A stretch of DNA of 13,329 nt from Ruminiclostridium sp. (lineage in GTDB: Bacteria > Bacillota > Clostridia > Oscillospirales > Oscillospiraceae). Shown piece after piece: positions 1 through 6,722 of the stretch. Both the position numbers and the translations under genes were made by a program. The stretch spans positions 1-13,329 of the forward strand of contig JABUSR010000271.1 in the NCBI GenBank assembly GCA_021442645.1, written 5' to 3'. The notes under the pieces were generated by a model. It made no database searches. It was not told where the DNA came from and saw nothing but the letters and a program-made list of their open reading frames with translations. Within the stretch, counting starts at the first letter, position 1, and each line of letters starts with the position of its first letter.

Positions 1-1094
1 CCGTTGATATATTCACCGTCTCTGGCCCGGTTGCTCATGCCGTTAGTCACTAGCATACCGGTGTGTGAGGCCGCTGCTACGATCTGGCCACCGGGACATA
101 CACAGAAAGAATAGACCGATCGGCCGTTCGGCAGATGACAGACCAGTTTATAGTCTGCCGGTGGGAGGCTTTCCCATACCTCACCGAATTGGGCCCGGTT
201 GATACTCTCCTGCCTGTGCTCAATGCGAACGCCAATGGCAAAAGGCTTCTGCTCCATTCGCACGCCGTTATCCCTCAGCATCTGGAACGTGTCTCTGGCT
301 GAGTGACCGGGTGCCAAGATCAGGGCATCACAGGCCAAGCTATAACGGCTTCCACCATTATCCACAAGAATCTCCGTCAATTGGTCCTCTGCCGTTCGAA
401 TGCCCTCCAACCGATGACCAAAGCGCACCTCACCGCCCAGTTCTAGAATCTCTTCCCGGACATTCGTTACGACCCGTCGGAGCATATCCGTGCCAACATG
501 GGGCTTTTGCTGCCAAAGAATATCTTCTGGGGCCCCTGCATCTACAAAGGTCTGCAAAACATGGGAGATCCGCGGGTCATGGGTGCCGGTTGTGAGTTTA
601 CCGTCAGAAAATGTGCCGGCACCACCCTCACCAAACTGAACATTAGACTCCGGATTCAGATCTCCCCCGCCCCAGAAGGCCTCTACATCCTTTACGCGCT
701 GCTCCAATGCCTGCCCTCTCTCCAAAAGGATGGGGCACAGACCTGCACGGGCTAGACAAAGAGACGCCAGAAGACCGGCAGGGCCACTGCCCACCACCAC
801 AGGCTGCAGACAGCTCATTCTCGTAACGGAAGGAAAACGGTAGGGTACAGGTTCTTCCTGGAACCTGACATTTTTGTCCTTGACCCGTCGCAGAATCTCC
901 TCCTCACCGGAGAGAGAGACGTCCACAGTCATAACATAATGAACGTGGCTTTTCTTTCGGGCGTCAATCGACTGCCGAACAGGTACACAGCGATGAATCT
1001 TCCCCGCCGGAATCCCCAACACCCGAGCCGCACGTTTTTTTAGCTGAGAGGGATCACCATCGGGAGGTAGAATCAGATTACTGATACGTATCAT
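1..1094 (-). CDS. FAD-dependent dehydrogenase, COG2509 type (3' part cut by window edge)
   Basis: The first 364 codons of a longer protein read without a stop to the left edge. An N-terminal region of about 95 residues (MIRISNLILP..., with VRQSIDARKK near 39-48) precedes a Rossmann FAD site, VVVGSGPAGLLAS around 99-111, followed by the acidic end of the second strand (LLERG, about 133-137). A glycine-rich stretch FGEGGAGTFSDGKL lies at about 164-177. This arrangement is typical of the uncharacterised FAD-dependent dehydrogenases of COG2509, usually 450-530 residues, so roughly a quarter is missing. The substrate is unknown. I chose the ATG at 1094 because GGGGGAG stands 5 nt upstream; an in-frame ATG at 1139 exists but has no good ribosome binding site. 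It has its own promoter and is probably monocistronic or first of a unit continuing left. Family call fairly sure; function unknown. Confidence 0.85.
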   Translation of the reverse strand, partial: MIRISNLILPPDGDPSQLKKRAARVLGIPAGKIHRCVPVRQSIDARKKSHVHYVMTVDVSLSGEEEILRRVKDKNVRFQEEPVPYRFPSVTRMSCLQPVVVGSGPAGLLASLCLARAGLCPILLERGQALEQRVKDVEAFWGGGDLNPESNVQFGEGGAGTFSDGKLTTGTHDPRISHVLQTFVDAGAPEDILWQQKPHVGTDMLRRVVTNVREEILELGGEVRFGHRLEGIRTAEDQLTEILVDNGGSRYSLACDALILAPGHSARDTFQMLRDNGVRMEQKPFAIGVRIEHRQESINRAQFGEVWESLPPADYKLVCHLPNGRSVYSFCVCPGGQIVAAASHTGMLVTNGMSNRARDGEYIN

Positions 1095-1160
1095 AAGCAC
1101 TCCCCCAGTTTTCCTCCAAAGAGGCGGCACAAAACTCATATGCTCTGCCGTTTAGTATTA

Positions 1161-1169
1161 ATTATATCA
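1161..1169 (-). promoter_or_regulatory. Extended -10 promoter for the COG2509-type gene
   Basis: On the minus strand a perfect TATAAT (1166-1161) is preceded by TGA, giving the TGnTATAAT extended -10 form. The -35 match at about 17 nt spacing is poor (TGGTAA), which fits an extended -10 promoter. The start point would be near 1154, about 60 nt before the ATG at 1094. The leader contains a small CCTC/GAGG hairpin just before the ribosome binding site. Seen in sequence; activity is inferred. Confidence 0.55.
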
Positions 1170-1217
1170 TACCATACGTAAGATTACCAGACAAATCGCC
1201 TTCCCCAAGAGTAGGAA

Positions 1218-1253
1218 GACCCATACCACCGTCCAAACCCAGTGGCATGGGTC
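1218..1253 (-). terminator. Hairpin downstream of the ProX-like gene, possible terminator
   Basis: The arms 1218-1229 and 1242-1253 form a 12-bp stem (GACCCATGCCAC with GTGGTATGGGTC on the minus strand, one G-U pair) around a 12-nt loop. It sits 15 nt after the stop codon of the ProX-like gene and before the promoter of the next gene. On the minus strand the following bases are only moderately U-rich (TTCCTACTCTT), so it may be a weak terminator or an mRNA 3' end stabiliser. Confidence 0.5.
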
Positions 1254-1268
1254 CGCACACATTGATGC

Positions 1269-1832
1269 TTAGCCCTCTCTTTCATCAGGGAGGTCAACAA
1301 TCGTAGGCTCAATCCCAAAATGAGGCAGAAACTTATCTTGAATGTCCTGCATAGATAGTGCCAATGTAGATGTATTAATGCAAGGATGGCATCCAAAGAT
1401 ATCCTCACCAAGCACTGATTTATCTAGAATTAGACGTACCTTGTGATTTTTATCGTTCATCATCGCCAAAACGGTAGCTGAACCAGGTTCTACCCCAAGG
1501 TAGGCTTTCATCTCCTCAGGCGGCGCAAAAGAAAGCCGGGCAGAACCAATCTGCTTTGAAAGTTCTTTTGTTCTGAACGGCTTTTCTCCATCCATCAGCA
1601 AGAGATAAAAGTCTGTCTTTTGACGATTACACAGAACAAGATTTTTACAGATTTTTGCGCCGAGGTATTTCTCAACCTCCTCACAGGCAAGTATGGTATC
1701 AGCTGCTTCATGGTCTACACGCTGATAGGAGATTCCCAGACGATCCAGCAAATCATAGCAAGCTACTTCTTTCTCCATTCTCCCGGAACAGTCCATAGGC
1801 CGCCCGTGATACAATGTCGTATCAATTTTCAT
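1269..1832 (-). CDS. YbaK/ProX-type aminoacyl-tRNA(Pro) deacylase
   Basis: The protein (187 residues from the ATG at 1832) is a free-standing editing domain related to the insertion domain of bacterial prolyl-tRNA synthetase (YbaK/ProX, also named PrdX or ProXp). Such proteins hydrolyse mischarged Ala-tRNA(Pro) or related products in the cytosol. Recognisable stretches are the conserved lysine in KICKNLVLCNRQKTDFYLLLMDG, the segment KQIGSARLSFAPPEEMKAYLGVEPGSATV, and the C-terminal GCHPCINTSTLALS. The length is normal for the single-domain family. The start is uncertain: TTG 1850 and ATG 1844 are also in frame, but both lie on or beside the only GGAG motif, which fits ATG 1832 better although at a rather long spacing of 12 nt. 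The gene begins directly behind the bcd terminator hairpin and has no obvious promoter, so it may depend on read-through. Exact tRNA/amino acid specificity cannot be read from the sequence. Confidence 0.88.
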   Translation of the reverse strand: MKIDTTLYHGRPMDCSGRMEKEVACYDLLDRLGISYQRVDHEAADTILACEEVEKYLGAKICKNLVLCNRQKTDFYLLLMDGEKPFRTKELSKQIGSARLSFAPPEEMKAYLGVEPGSATVLAMMNDKNHKVRLILDKSVLGEDIFGCHPCINTSTLALSMQDIQDKFLPHFGIEPTIVDLPDEREG

Positions 1833-1847
1833 GGTATACACCATCTC

Positions 1848-1889
1848 CAAACAGAAAGAAGGCGCAGCGGCAAACCACTGCGCCTTCTT
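1848..1889 (-). terminator. Terminator of the etfB-etfA-bcd unit
   Basis: A perfect 12-bp stem (arms 1856-1867 and 1878-1889, AAGAAGGCGCAG with CTGCGCCTTCTT) with a 10-nt loop lies 31 nt after the bcd stop. On the minus strand the stem runs into the U-rich CTTCTTTCTGTTT, as expected of an intrinsic terminator. On the plus strand it is followed by TTTTT (1893-1897), so it could also work from the other side, although no plus-strand gene lies there. Confidence 0.8.
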
Positions 1890-1920
1890 GAATTTTTAAA
1901 CTAATAAACAAAAGTATCTA

Positions 1921-3069
1921 TTACTTCTTCAGCATCCAACCGGAGATAACCATTCTCTGAACTTCGCTGGTGCCTTCATAGATTTCGGTAATCTTAGCAT
2001 CACGCATGAAGCGCTCGAAGGGATACTCACGGGTGTAGCCGCAGCCACCAATCAGTTGAACAATACGACGGGTAACGTCAGAAGCAGTCTCGGAAGCAAA
2101 CAGCTTGCCCATAGCGGCCAGATGGCTGTAGGGCTCGTGAGCTGCCTTAGCCTCAGCAGCACGATACAGCAACAGGCGGGAAGCATCGACCTTGGTCTGC
2201 ATGTCAGCCAGCTCGAACTGGGTGTTCTGGAATGCGGACAGGGGCTTTCCAAACTGCTTACGCTGCTTCAGGTAAGGAATAGCTTCATCGATGGCACCCT
2301 GAGCAATACCCAGAGCCTGTGCGCCAACGCCGATACGGCCGCCGTCCAGCAGCTGCATAGCAATCTTGAAGCCCTCACCTTCCTTGCCCAGCAGGTTCTC
2401 TGCGGGGACTTCGCAGTCATCGAAGACCAACTCATAGGTAGCGGAAGCGCGGATACCCATCTTCTTTTCCTTCGTGCCAAAGCTGAAGCCCTTGAAGCCC
2501 TTCTCAACGATAAAGGCAGACAGGCCCTTGTGGCCCAGGCTCAGGTCGGGGTTGGTACGTGCGAAGACAACATAGGTGTCTGCATAGTAGCCGTTGGTGA
2601 TGAAAATCTTGGTACCATTCAGGATGTACTTGTCACCCTTCAGGACAGCAGTGGTACGGACGCCAGCAGCGTCGGTACCAGCGCTGGGCTCGGTCAGGCC
2701 CATTGCGCCCAGCTTCTCGCCCTGTGCCAGGGGAACCAGATACTTCTGCTTCTGTTCCTCGGTACCGAACTCCAGGATGGGCCAGGAGCACAGAGAACCG
2801 TGGACGGAGAACATGATAGAGGTAGATGCGCAATACTTTGCCAGTTCCTCACAGCATGCGATGTAGGTCAGATAGGACAGGCCAGCGCCGCCATATTCCT
2901 CAGGAATATAGGTGCCCAGCATACCCATCTCGGCCAGCTTTTCGCGAGCGTTCTGGGTGAAACTCTCGGTCTCATCCAGTTCTGCAGCGATGGGCTTAAC
3001 TTCCTTGATGCAGAAATCACGCAGCATGTCAATGATTTCCTGCTCGATCTCGTTAAACTTGAAATCCAT
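1921..3069 (-). CDS. bcd: Short-chain acyl-CoA dehydrogenase, probably butyryl-CoA dehydrogenase
   Basis: A 382-residue, full-length member of the acyl-CoA dehydrogenase family, the flavoenzyme that reduces crotonyl-CoA to butyryl-CoA in butyrate fermentation. Order: an N-terminal helical domain (1 to about 120), a middle beta domain with the flavin motif GLTEPSAGTDAAG near 127-139 and KIFITNG, and a C-terminal helical domain with GGRIGVGAQALGIAQGA, KQRKQFGKPL and GCGYTREYPFERFMRDAKI. The catalytic base is the glutamate of EIYEGTSEVQ, at about residue 365, in the place used by short- and medium-chain enzymes. The ATG at 3069 has AAAGGA 8 nt upstream. It follows etfB and etfA on the same strand, so EtfAB is its likely redox partner. 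The order etfB-etfA-bcd differs from the classical crt-bcd-etfB-etfA-hbd cluster, and no thiolase, crotonase or 3-hydroxybutyryl-CoA dehydrogenase is in the window. Another short-chain acyl-CoA substrate cannot be excluded. Confidence 0.93.
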   Translation of the reverse strand: MDFKFNEIEQEIIDMLRDFCIKEVKPIAAELDETESFTQNAREKLAEMGMLGTYIPEEYGGAGLSYLTYIACCEELAKYCASTSIMFSVHGSLCSWPILEFGTEEQKQKYLVPLAQGEKLGAMGLTEPSAGTDAAGVRTTAVLKGDKYILNGTKIFITNGYYADTYVVFARTNPDLSLGHKGLSAFIVEKGFKGFSFGTKEKKMGIRASATYELVFDDCEVPAENLLGKEGEGFKIAMQLLDGGRIGVGAQALGIAQGAIDEAIPYLKQRKQFGKPLSAFQNTQFELADMQTKVDASRLLLYRAAEAKAAHEPYSHLAAMGKLFASETASDVTRRIVQLIGGCGYTREYPFERFMRDAKITEIYEGTSEVQRMVISGWMLKK

Positions 3070-3092
3070 AGTTTTTCCTTTCTTTTTCTGTG

Positions 3093-3123
3093 GTCCCCTC
3101 CCTCGCAGAACGAAGGAGGGGAC
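3093..3123 (-). other. Intercistronic hairpin between etfA and bcd
   Basis: The arms 3093-3101 and 3115-3123 form a perfect 9-bp GC-rich stem (GTCCCCTCC with GGAGGGGAC), extended by three more pairs after a one-base mismatch, with a small loop. In the 92-nt etfA-bcd gap it lies about 24 nt before the bcd ATG. On the minus strand it is followed by an A-rich run (CACAGAAAAAG), not a U-tract, so it is not a normal terminator. It may protect or process the mRNA so that bcd and etf transcripts differ in amount. The role is inference. Confidence 0.7.
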
Positions 3124-3161
3124 ACAGGTGTATTAAAAATATTTTTTGACAGAGTTAAGGA

Positions 3162-4181
3162 TTAGTCCTTATCAGCCAGAATCAGCTTGGTCAGTGCGGG
3201 GCAGACATCATACAGGTTGCCGACAACGCCCAGATCGGCCACGCCGAAGATAGGAGCCTCAACATCCTTGTTGATGCAGACGATAAAGTCGGAGGAGCCC
3301 ATACCAGCCAGATGCTGGATAGCACCGGAGATGCCGCATGCGACATACAGCTTGGGGCCGACGGTCTTACCGGTCTGGCCAACCTGGTGGGAATGAGGAA
3401 TCCAGCCAGCGTCAACTGCTGCACGGGAGGAACCAACAACACCGCCCAGTGCATCAGCCAGAGGCTTAATGGTGGTCACAAAGCCCTCAGGGCCGCCCAG
3501 ACCACGGCCGCCGGAGACGATGATGTCAGCGCCTTCCAGGTCGACCTTCTCGCCTTCTTCAGCGATGGTCTCGATAACCTTGATACGAATCTGATCAGCG
3601 GGGAACACGAAGCCGAGGTCAACGACTTCTGCGGTACGGCTGTAATCAGGCTCCAGCTTCTTGTTAACGCCAGGACGGCAGGTACCGATCTGGGGGAAGG
3701 TGAAGGGGCACAGGATGGTAGCCATCAGGTTACCACCGAATGCGGGACGGGTCCAAGCAACCTTACCGGTAGCTTCGTCGATGTCCAGAGAGGTGCAGTC
3801 TGCGGTCAGACCAGTTCTCAGACGACCAGCGACACGGGGGCCAAGGTCACGGCCCAGGGGGGATGCGCCCATCAGGATGGAGGTGGGGCAGTCGTTCTCA
3901 ACAGCGTAAACGATAGCTGCGGTGTAAGCGTCGGTGCTGTAGTGATCATAAACTTCGTTGTCGATGACCAGGACCTTGTCTGCGCCGTAAGCGATAGCAT
4001 CCTTAACAGCCTCTTCACACTGATAGCCGACAACCAGTGCGACGGTCTTGCCGCCCTGGATAGCAGCGAGGCGACGACCGGGATTCAGCAACTCCAGGCC
4101 AACGTTTCTTGCCTTGCCGTTCTTAGTCTCAATAAAGACCCACAGGTCCTTGCTCTTTGCTTCATAGCTAGTCTGTAACAT
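3162..4181 (-). CDS. etfA: Electron transfer flavoprotein subunit alpha
   Basis: A 339-residue EtfA. It pairs with EtfB and carries the FAD that passes electrons to the acyl-CoA dehydrogenase. The N-terminal domain (about 10-200) has the usual ETF fold, with LMGASPLGRDLGPRVAGRL at about 103-121. The C-terminal FAD-binding domain (about 215-339) shows VSGGRGLGGPEGF (about 232-244), SSRAAVDAGW (251-260), QVGQTGKTV (276-284), CGISGAIQH (292-300), NKD (314-316) and PIFGVADLGVVGNLYDVCPAL. In clostridia EtfAB-Bcd complexes often bifurcate electrons from NADH to crotonyl-CoA and ferredoxin; whether this pair does so cannot be decided by eye. The ATG at 4181 has GGGGAGG about 10 nt upstream, and the gap to etfB is only 21 nt, so the two are co-transcribed and probably co-translated. 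Confidence 0.96.
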   Translation of the reverse strand: MLQTSYEAKSKDLWVFIETKNGKARNVGLELLNPGRRLAAIQGGKTVALVVGYQCEEAVKDAIAYGADKVLVIDNEVYDHYSTDAYTAAIVYAVENDCPTSILMGASPLGRDLGPRVAGRLRTGLTADCTSLDIDEATGKVAWTRPAFGGNLMATILCPFTFPQIGTCRPGVNKKLEPDYSRTAEVVDLGFVFPADQIRIKVIETIAEEGEKVDLEGADIIVSGGRGLGGPEGFVTTIKPLADALGGVVGSSRAAVDAGWIPHSHQVGQTGKTVGPKLYVACGISGAIQHLAGMGSSDFIVCINKDVEAPIFGVADLGVVGNLYDVCPALTKLILADKD

Positions 4182-4202
4182 TGTTCTTCGTCCTCCCCTC
4201 TA

Positions 4203-5012
4203 TTAGATAATGCCCTTGTCCTTGAGCAGGTCATACAGCTTCTTTGCGGACTCTTCAGGAGTCTCTTCCTTAATCTTCAGGCCGCCTTCCTTACGAGGAG
4301 GAGTGAAGCTCTTCTTAACCTTGGTGGGAGAGCCCTTCAGACCGGACTGCTCGACGTCCAGGTTACAGTCAGCTGCGGACAGAACGGGGATCTTTGCCTT
4401 GTTGGCAGCCATCTTGGACTTGATGGTGGGGAAGCGAGGCTCATAGTCGGGCTTGGTGATGGTGACTGCGCAGGGGCAAGCCATCTCCAGGATTTCGAAC
4501 CCGTCTTCCAGTTCCTTCTTCACGCGGACGTGTGCGCCGTCCTCGGTGGGCCAAACTTCCCAGCCGTAGGTGACCTGGGGATAATCCAGGTACTCAGCGA
4601 CCTGAGGACCAACCTGAGCGGTATCGCCGTCGATTGCCTGCTTACCAAACATCAGCATATCGAACTTGAAGCCTTCCAGCTCCTCAATCTTCTTGATGGT
4701 GTTTGCCAGGATGTAACCGGTTGCCAGGGTGTCGGAACCGCCGCAAGCACGGTCAGAGACCAGGTATGCCTTGTCGCCGCCGACGGAGAGGCATTCCTTC
4801 AGAGCTGCCAGAGCCTGCTCGGGGCCCATAGACAGGATGAAGATCTTGGTGTCCTTGTCCTTATCCTTGATACGAGCAGCAGCTTCGACTGCATAAGCGT
4901 CGAAGGGGCTGACGATGGCGGGAACGCCCTCACGCATCAGGGTGTTGGTGACAGGATCGATCTTGATAATGGTCGTGTCCGGCACTTGCTTGATACAAAC
5001 AAGTATGTTCAT
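4203..5012 (-). CDS. etfB: Electron transfer flavoprotein subunit beta
   Basis: A 269-residue EtfB, the usual length. It opens with the family hallmark MNILVCIKQVPDT and shows SPFDAYAVEAA (35-45), ACGGSDTLATGYILA (about 89-103) and the nucleotide-binding signature FGKQAIDGDTAQVGPQ (about 122-137). It forms the cytosolic EtfAB heterodimer and holds a nucleotide or second flavin, the bifurcating flavin in the clostridial type. The frame is open 60 nt further upstream (to 5072), but homologues start at MNILVCIKQ and AGGGGG lies about 10 nt before the ATG at 5012. It is the first gene of etfB-etfA-bcd, behind a strong promoter and a long leader. The restricted codon choice suggests high expression. 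Confidence 0.96.
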   Translation of the reverse strand: MNILVCIKQVPDTTIIKIDPVTNTLMREGVPAIVSPFDAYAVEAAARIKDKDKDTKIFILSMGPEQALAALKECLSVGGDKAYLVSDRACGGSDTLATGYILANTIKKIEELEGFKFDMLMFGKQAIDGDTAQVGPQVAEYLDYPQVTYGWEVWPTEDGAHVRVKKELEDGFEILEMACPCAVTITKPDYEPRFPTIKSKMAANKAKIPVLSAADCNLDVEQSGLKGSPTKVKKSFTPPRKEGGLKIKEETPEESAKKLYDLLKDKGII

Positions 5013-5220
5013 TTCTGATTTCCCCCTATTAAAAATTTGTTTTATTTTCGATAATCCCTGTTTTTCCGCCACATTCAGTCCGTTTCGCAGGCGAGCCTTC
5101 TTCCCTTTCTGTCAGAAGCAGAGCCACACAGTTTATCGTAAACGCCAGACCAGGTGGGTTTCCCTGGTGGCAGACGTTTCAGTGGAAAAGTGCACAGAGT
5201 ACACCCATCCAGTTCACTAC
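5013..5220 (-). promoter_or_regulatory. Long structured 5' leader of etfB-etfA-bcd
   Basis: From the predicted start near 5220 to the etfB ATG is about 208 nt without a gene. Its strongest element is a hairpin at 5140-5179: outer arms AAACG/CGTTT (5140-5144, 5175-5179) and inner arms CCAGG/CCTGG (5150-5154, 5163-5167), joined by an asymmetric internal loop. No match to a riboswitch class I know, and no terminator with a U-tract before the ATG. Only a short unsupported ORF opens here (upstream extension of etfB). Confidence 0.45.
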
Positions 5221-5226
5221 GGTGGT

Positions 5227-5255
5227 ATTATAGCAAAGGATTCTGCAAATTACAA
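5227..5255 (-). promoter_or_regulatory. Sigma-A type promoter for etfB-etfA-bcd
   Basis: On the minus strand -35 TTGTAA (5255-5250) and a perfect -10 TATAAT (5232-5227) are separated by exactly 17 nt. A run of A and T (about 5274-5288) lies upstream of the -35 where an UP element or bend could help. This is the best promoter-like sequence in the left half of the window. Confidence 0.75.
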
Positions 5256-5388
5256 GAGTTGAAATGTATTGCAATCAAAAAATTTTTTTGCAGTTCCGCA
5301 GGCTTTTCGTCGTTTCTACCAAGTAATCTCCTGGGATAAACAGAGAGTCATACAGATTCCCCAACCCATATATTTTTGTTCTATTGTC
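5256..5388. other. Non-coding gap between lysC end and etfB promoter
   Basis: Together with the leader and promoter this forms a 376-base stretch without a gene. Here I see the A/T tract at 5274-5288 (near-palindromic CAAAAAAATTTTTTG on the minus strand) and a weak CCAGG/CTTGG hairpin, but no convincing lysC terminator. Read-through from lysC into the etf unit is therefore possible. Confidence 0.4.
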
Positions 5389-6603
5389 TTATTCTTCGAA
5401 GAATTTATCATGGATGGCCTGGACGGCATGATTTCCCTCTGCCTCATCCAGCAGGACAGAGACCTTGATCTCACTGGTGGAAATCATGTGGATATTGATG
5501 TCAGCATCATACAGGGCGCCGAACATTTTAGCGGCCACGCCGGCATTGTCCAGCATACCCGCGCCCACGATAGAGACCTTTACCAGCGCCTTGTTCACAT
5601 CGATACGCTCGAAGCCCAGGGCAGACTTGTGTTCTTCCAACAGTTCCTTTGCCTGGTCGGCATCGTCACGTTTAACAGTAAAACTGATGTCCTGTGACTC
5701 CCCACGACCCATTGACTGCAGGATGATGTCCACGTTGATATTCTTCTGCCCCAGCAGCGAAAACACCTTATAGGCGATACCGGGCTTATCTTCCACGTTC
5801 ACAAGCGCGAGTCGGGCGACATTTTTGTCTTTGGCAACGCCGCTAATCTGGGTCTTTTCCATAGTCTTCACTACCTCCTTGACTTTCGTGCCCGGCTTCC
5901 CGCTGAAGCTGGACAGCACTTCTAAATTCACACCATATTTCTTCGCCATTTCCACAGATCGGTTATGCAGTACCTGGGCACCCAAGCTTGCCAACTCCAG
6001 CATTTCGTCGAAGGTAATCTCATCCAGCTTTCTGGCGCCCTCCACATAGCGGGGATCTGCCGTATAAACACCGTCCACATCGGTGTATATTTGGCAGAGG
6101 TCCGCCTTCAAAGCTGCAGCCAGGGCCACAGCTGACGTGTCAGAACCGCCGCGCCCCAAGGTCGTAATGTCCTCAAATTTGTTAATACCCTGGAAGCCGG
6201 TAACTATAACAATGGAATGGTTCCGGTCCAATTCGGACTGGATTCGCTCGGTGCGGATTTTCTTAATCCGGGCGTTACTGTAACTGCTGTTTGTCTGAAA
6301 ACCTGCCTGCCAGCCAGTCAGCGAGATGACTGGGAATCCCAGCCCCTCAATAGCCATCGCGCACAAGGCACAGGAAATCTGTTCACCGGTAGAAAGAAGC
6401 ATATCCATTTCCCGACGGGATGCTTTTGGGTTGATTTCTTTTGCCTTTTCGATGAGATCGTCCGTCGTGTCACCTTGGGCAGAAAGGACAGCAACTACGT
6501 TGTTTCCTTTCTTATAGGTCTCCGTGATGATCCGCGCAACGTTCTGTATGCGCTCAGTGGTAGCAACCGACGTGCCGCCAAACTTTTGTACAATCAGTCC
6601 CAT
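5389..6603 (-). CDS. lysC: Aspartate kinase (aspartokinase)
   Basis: A 404-residue monofunctional aspartokinase. It phosphorylates L-aspartate with ATP, the first step towards lysine, threonine and methionine. The kinase domain (1 to about 245) has KFGGTSV at 7-13, the substrate/phosphate motif STGEQ at 71-75, TLGRGGSDTSAVALAAAL at about 158-175 and YTDVDGVYTADPR at 183-195. Two ACT domains follow, at about 266-335 (LVNVEDKPGIAYKVFSLL) and 347-404 (VSIVGAGMLDNAGVAAKMF ... TSEIKVSVLLDEAEG), the usual site of feedback inhibition by lysine and/or threonine. The ATG at 6603 has GGAGGT 7 nt upstream. It follows hom after 119 nt in the same direction, probably one operon. No lysine riboswitch is seen upstream, which fits control through the ACT domains. 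Confidence 0.96.
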   Translation of the reverse strand: MGLIVQKFGGTSVATTERIQNVARIITETYKKGNNVVAVLSAQGDTTDDLIEKAKEINPKASRREMDMLLSTGEQISCALCAMAIEGLGFPVISLTGWQAGFQTNSSYSNARIKKIRTERIQSELDRNHSIVIVTGFQGINKFEDITTLGRGGSDTSAVALAAALKADLCQIYTDVDGVYTADPRYVEGARKLDEITFDEMLELASLGAQVLHNRSVEMAKKYGVNLEVLSSFSGKPGTKVKEVVKTMEKTQISGVAKDKNVARLALVNVEDKPGIAYKVFSLLGQKNINVDIILQSMGRGESQDISFTVKRDDADQAKELLEEHKSALGFERIDVNKALVKVSIVGAGMLDNAGVAAKMFGALYDADINIHMISTSEIKVSVLLDEAEGNHAVQAIHDKFFEE

Positions 6604-6621
6604 ATTTCATACCTCCAAACG

Positions 6622-6645
6622 TATGGCCAGTCTACCTGGACCATA
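6622..6645 (-). other. Short hairpin just upstream of the lysC ribosome binding site
   Basis: On the minus strand TATGG-T-CCAG / CTGG-CCATA makes a 9-bp stem with one bulged T and a 5-nt loop, ending about 6 nt before the GGAGGT of lysC. It lacks a U-tract. It could affect lysC translation or mRNA processing inside the hom-lysC gap; no further evidence. Confidence 0.4.
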
Positions 6646-6722
6646 GGGATTCAATTGTCTCTTTGCTAATGTTTCTGATACCCCAGTCCTATAACACCGG
6701 GGGCGGACGGAGTCCAGCAAGC

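Noticed and set aside
2056..3165. A 369-codon open frame on the plus strand opposite bcd
   Set aside because: It is the shadow of a gene with a very restricted codon set that leaves few stops in the opposite strand. The product has no recognisable domain, and bcd matches its family end to end.
3312..4178. A 288-codon open frame on the plus strand opposite etfA
   Set aside because: Same codon-bias shadow; low-complexity translation rich in Gly, Ala, Gln and Asp with no family resemblance.
5013..5072. Upstream start at 5072 for etfB
   Set aside because: EtfB homologues begin at MNILVCIKQ, and the good ribosome binding site lies inside the would-be extension.
5013..5220. T-box, lysine or other known riboswitch in the etfB leader
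   Set aside because: No T-box sequence, no aptamer core I recognise, and no anti-terminator/terminator pair before the ATG.
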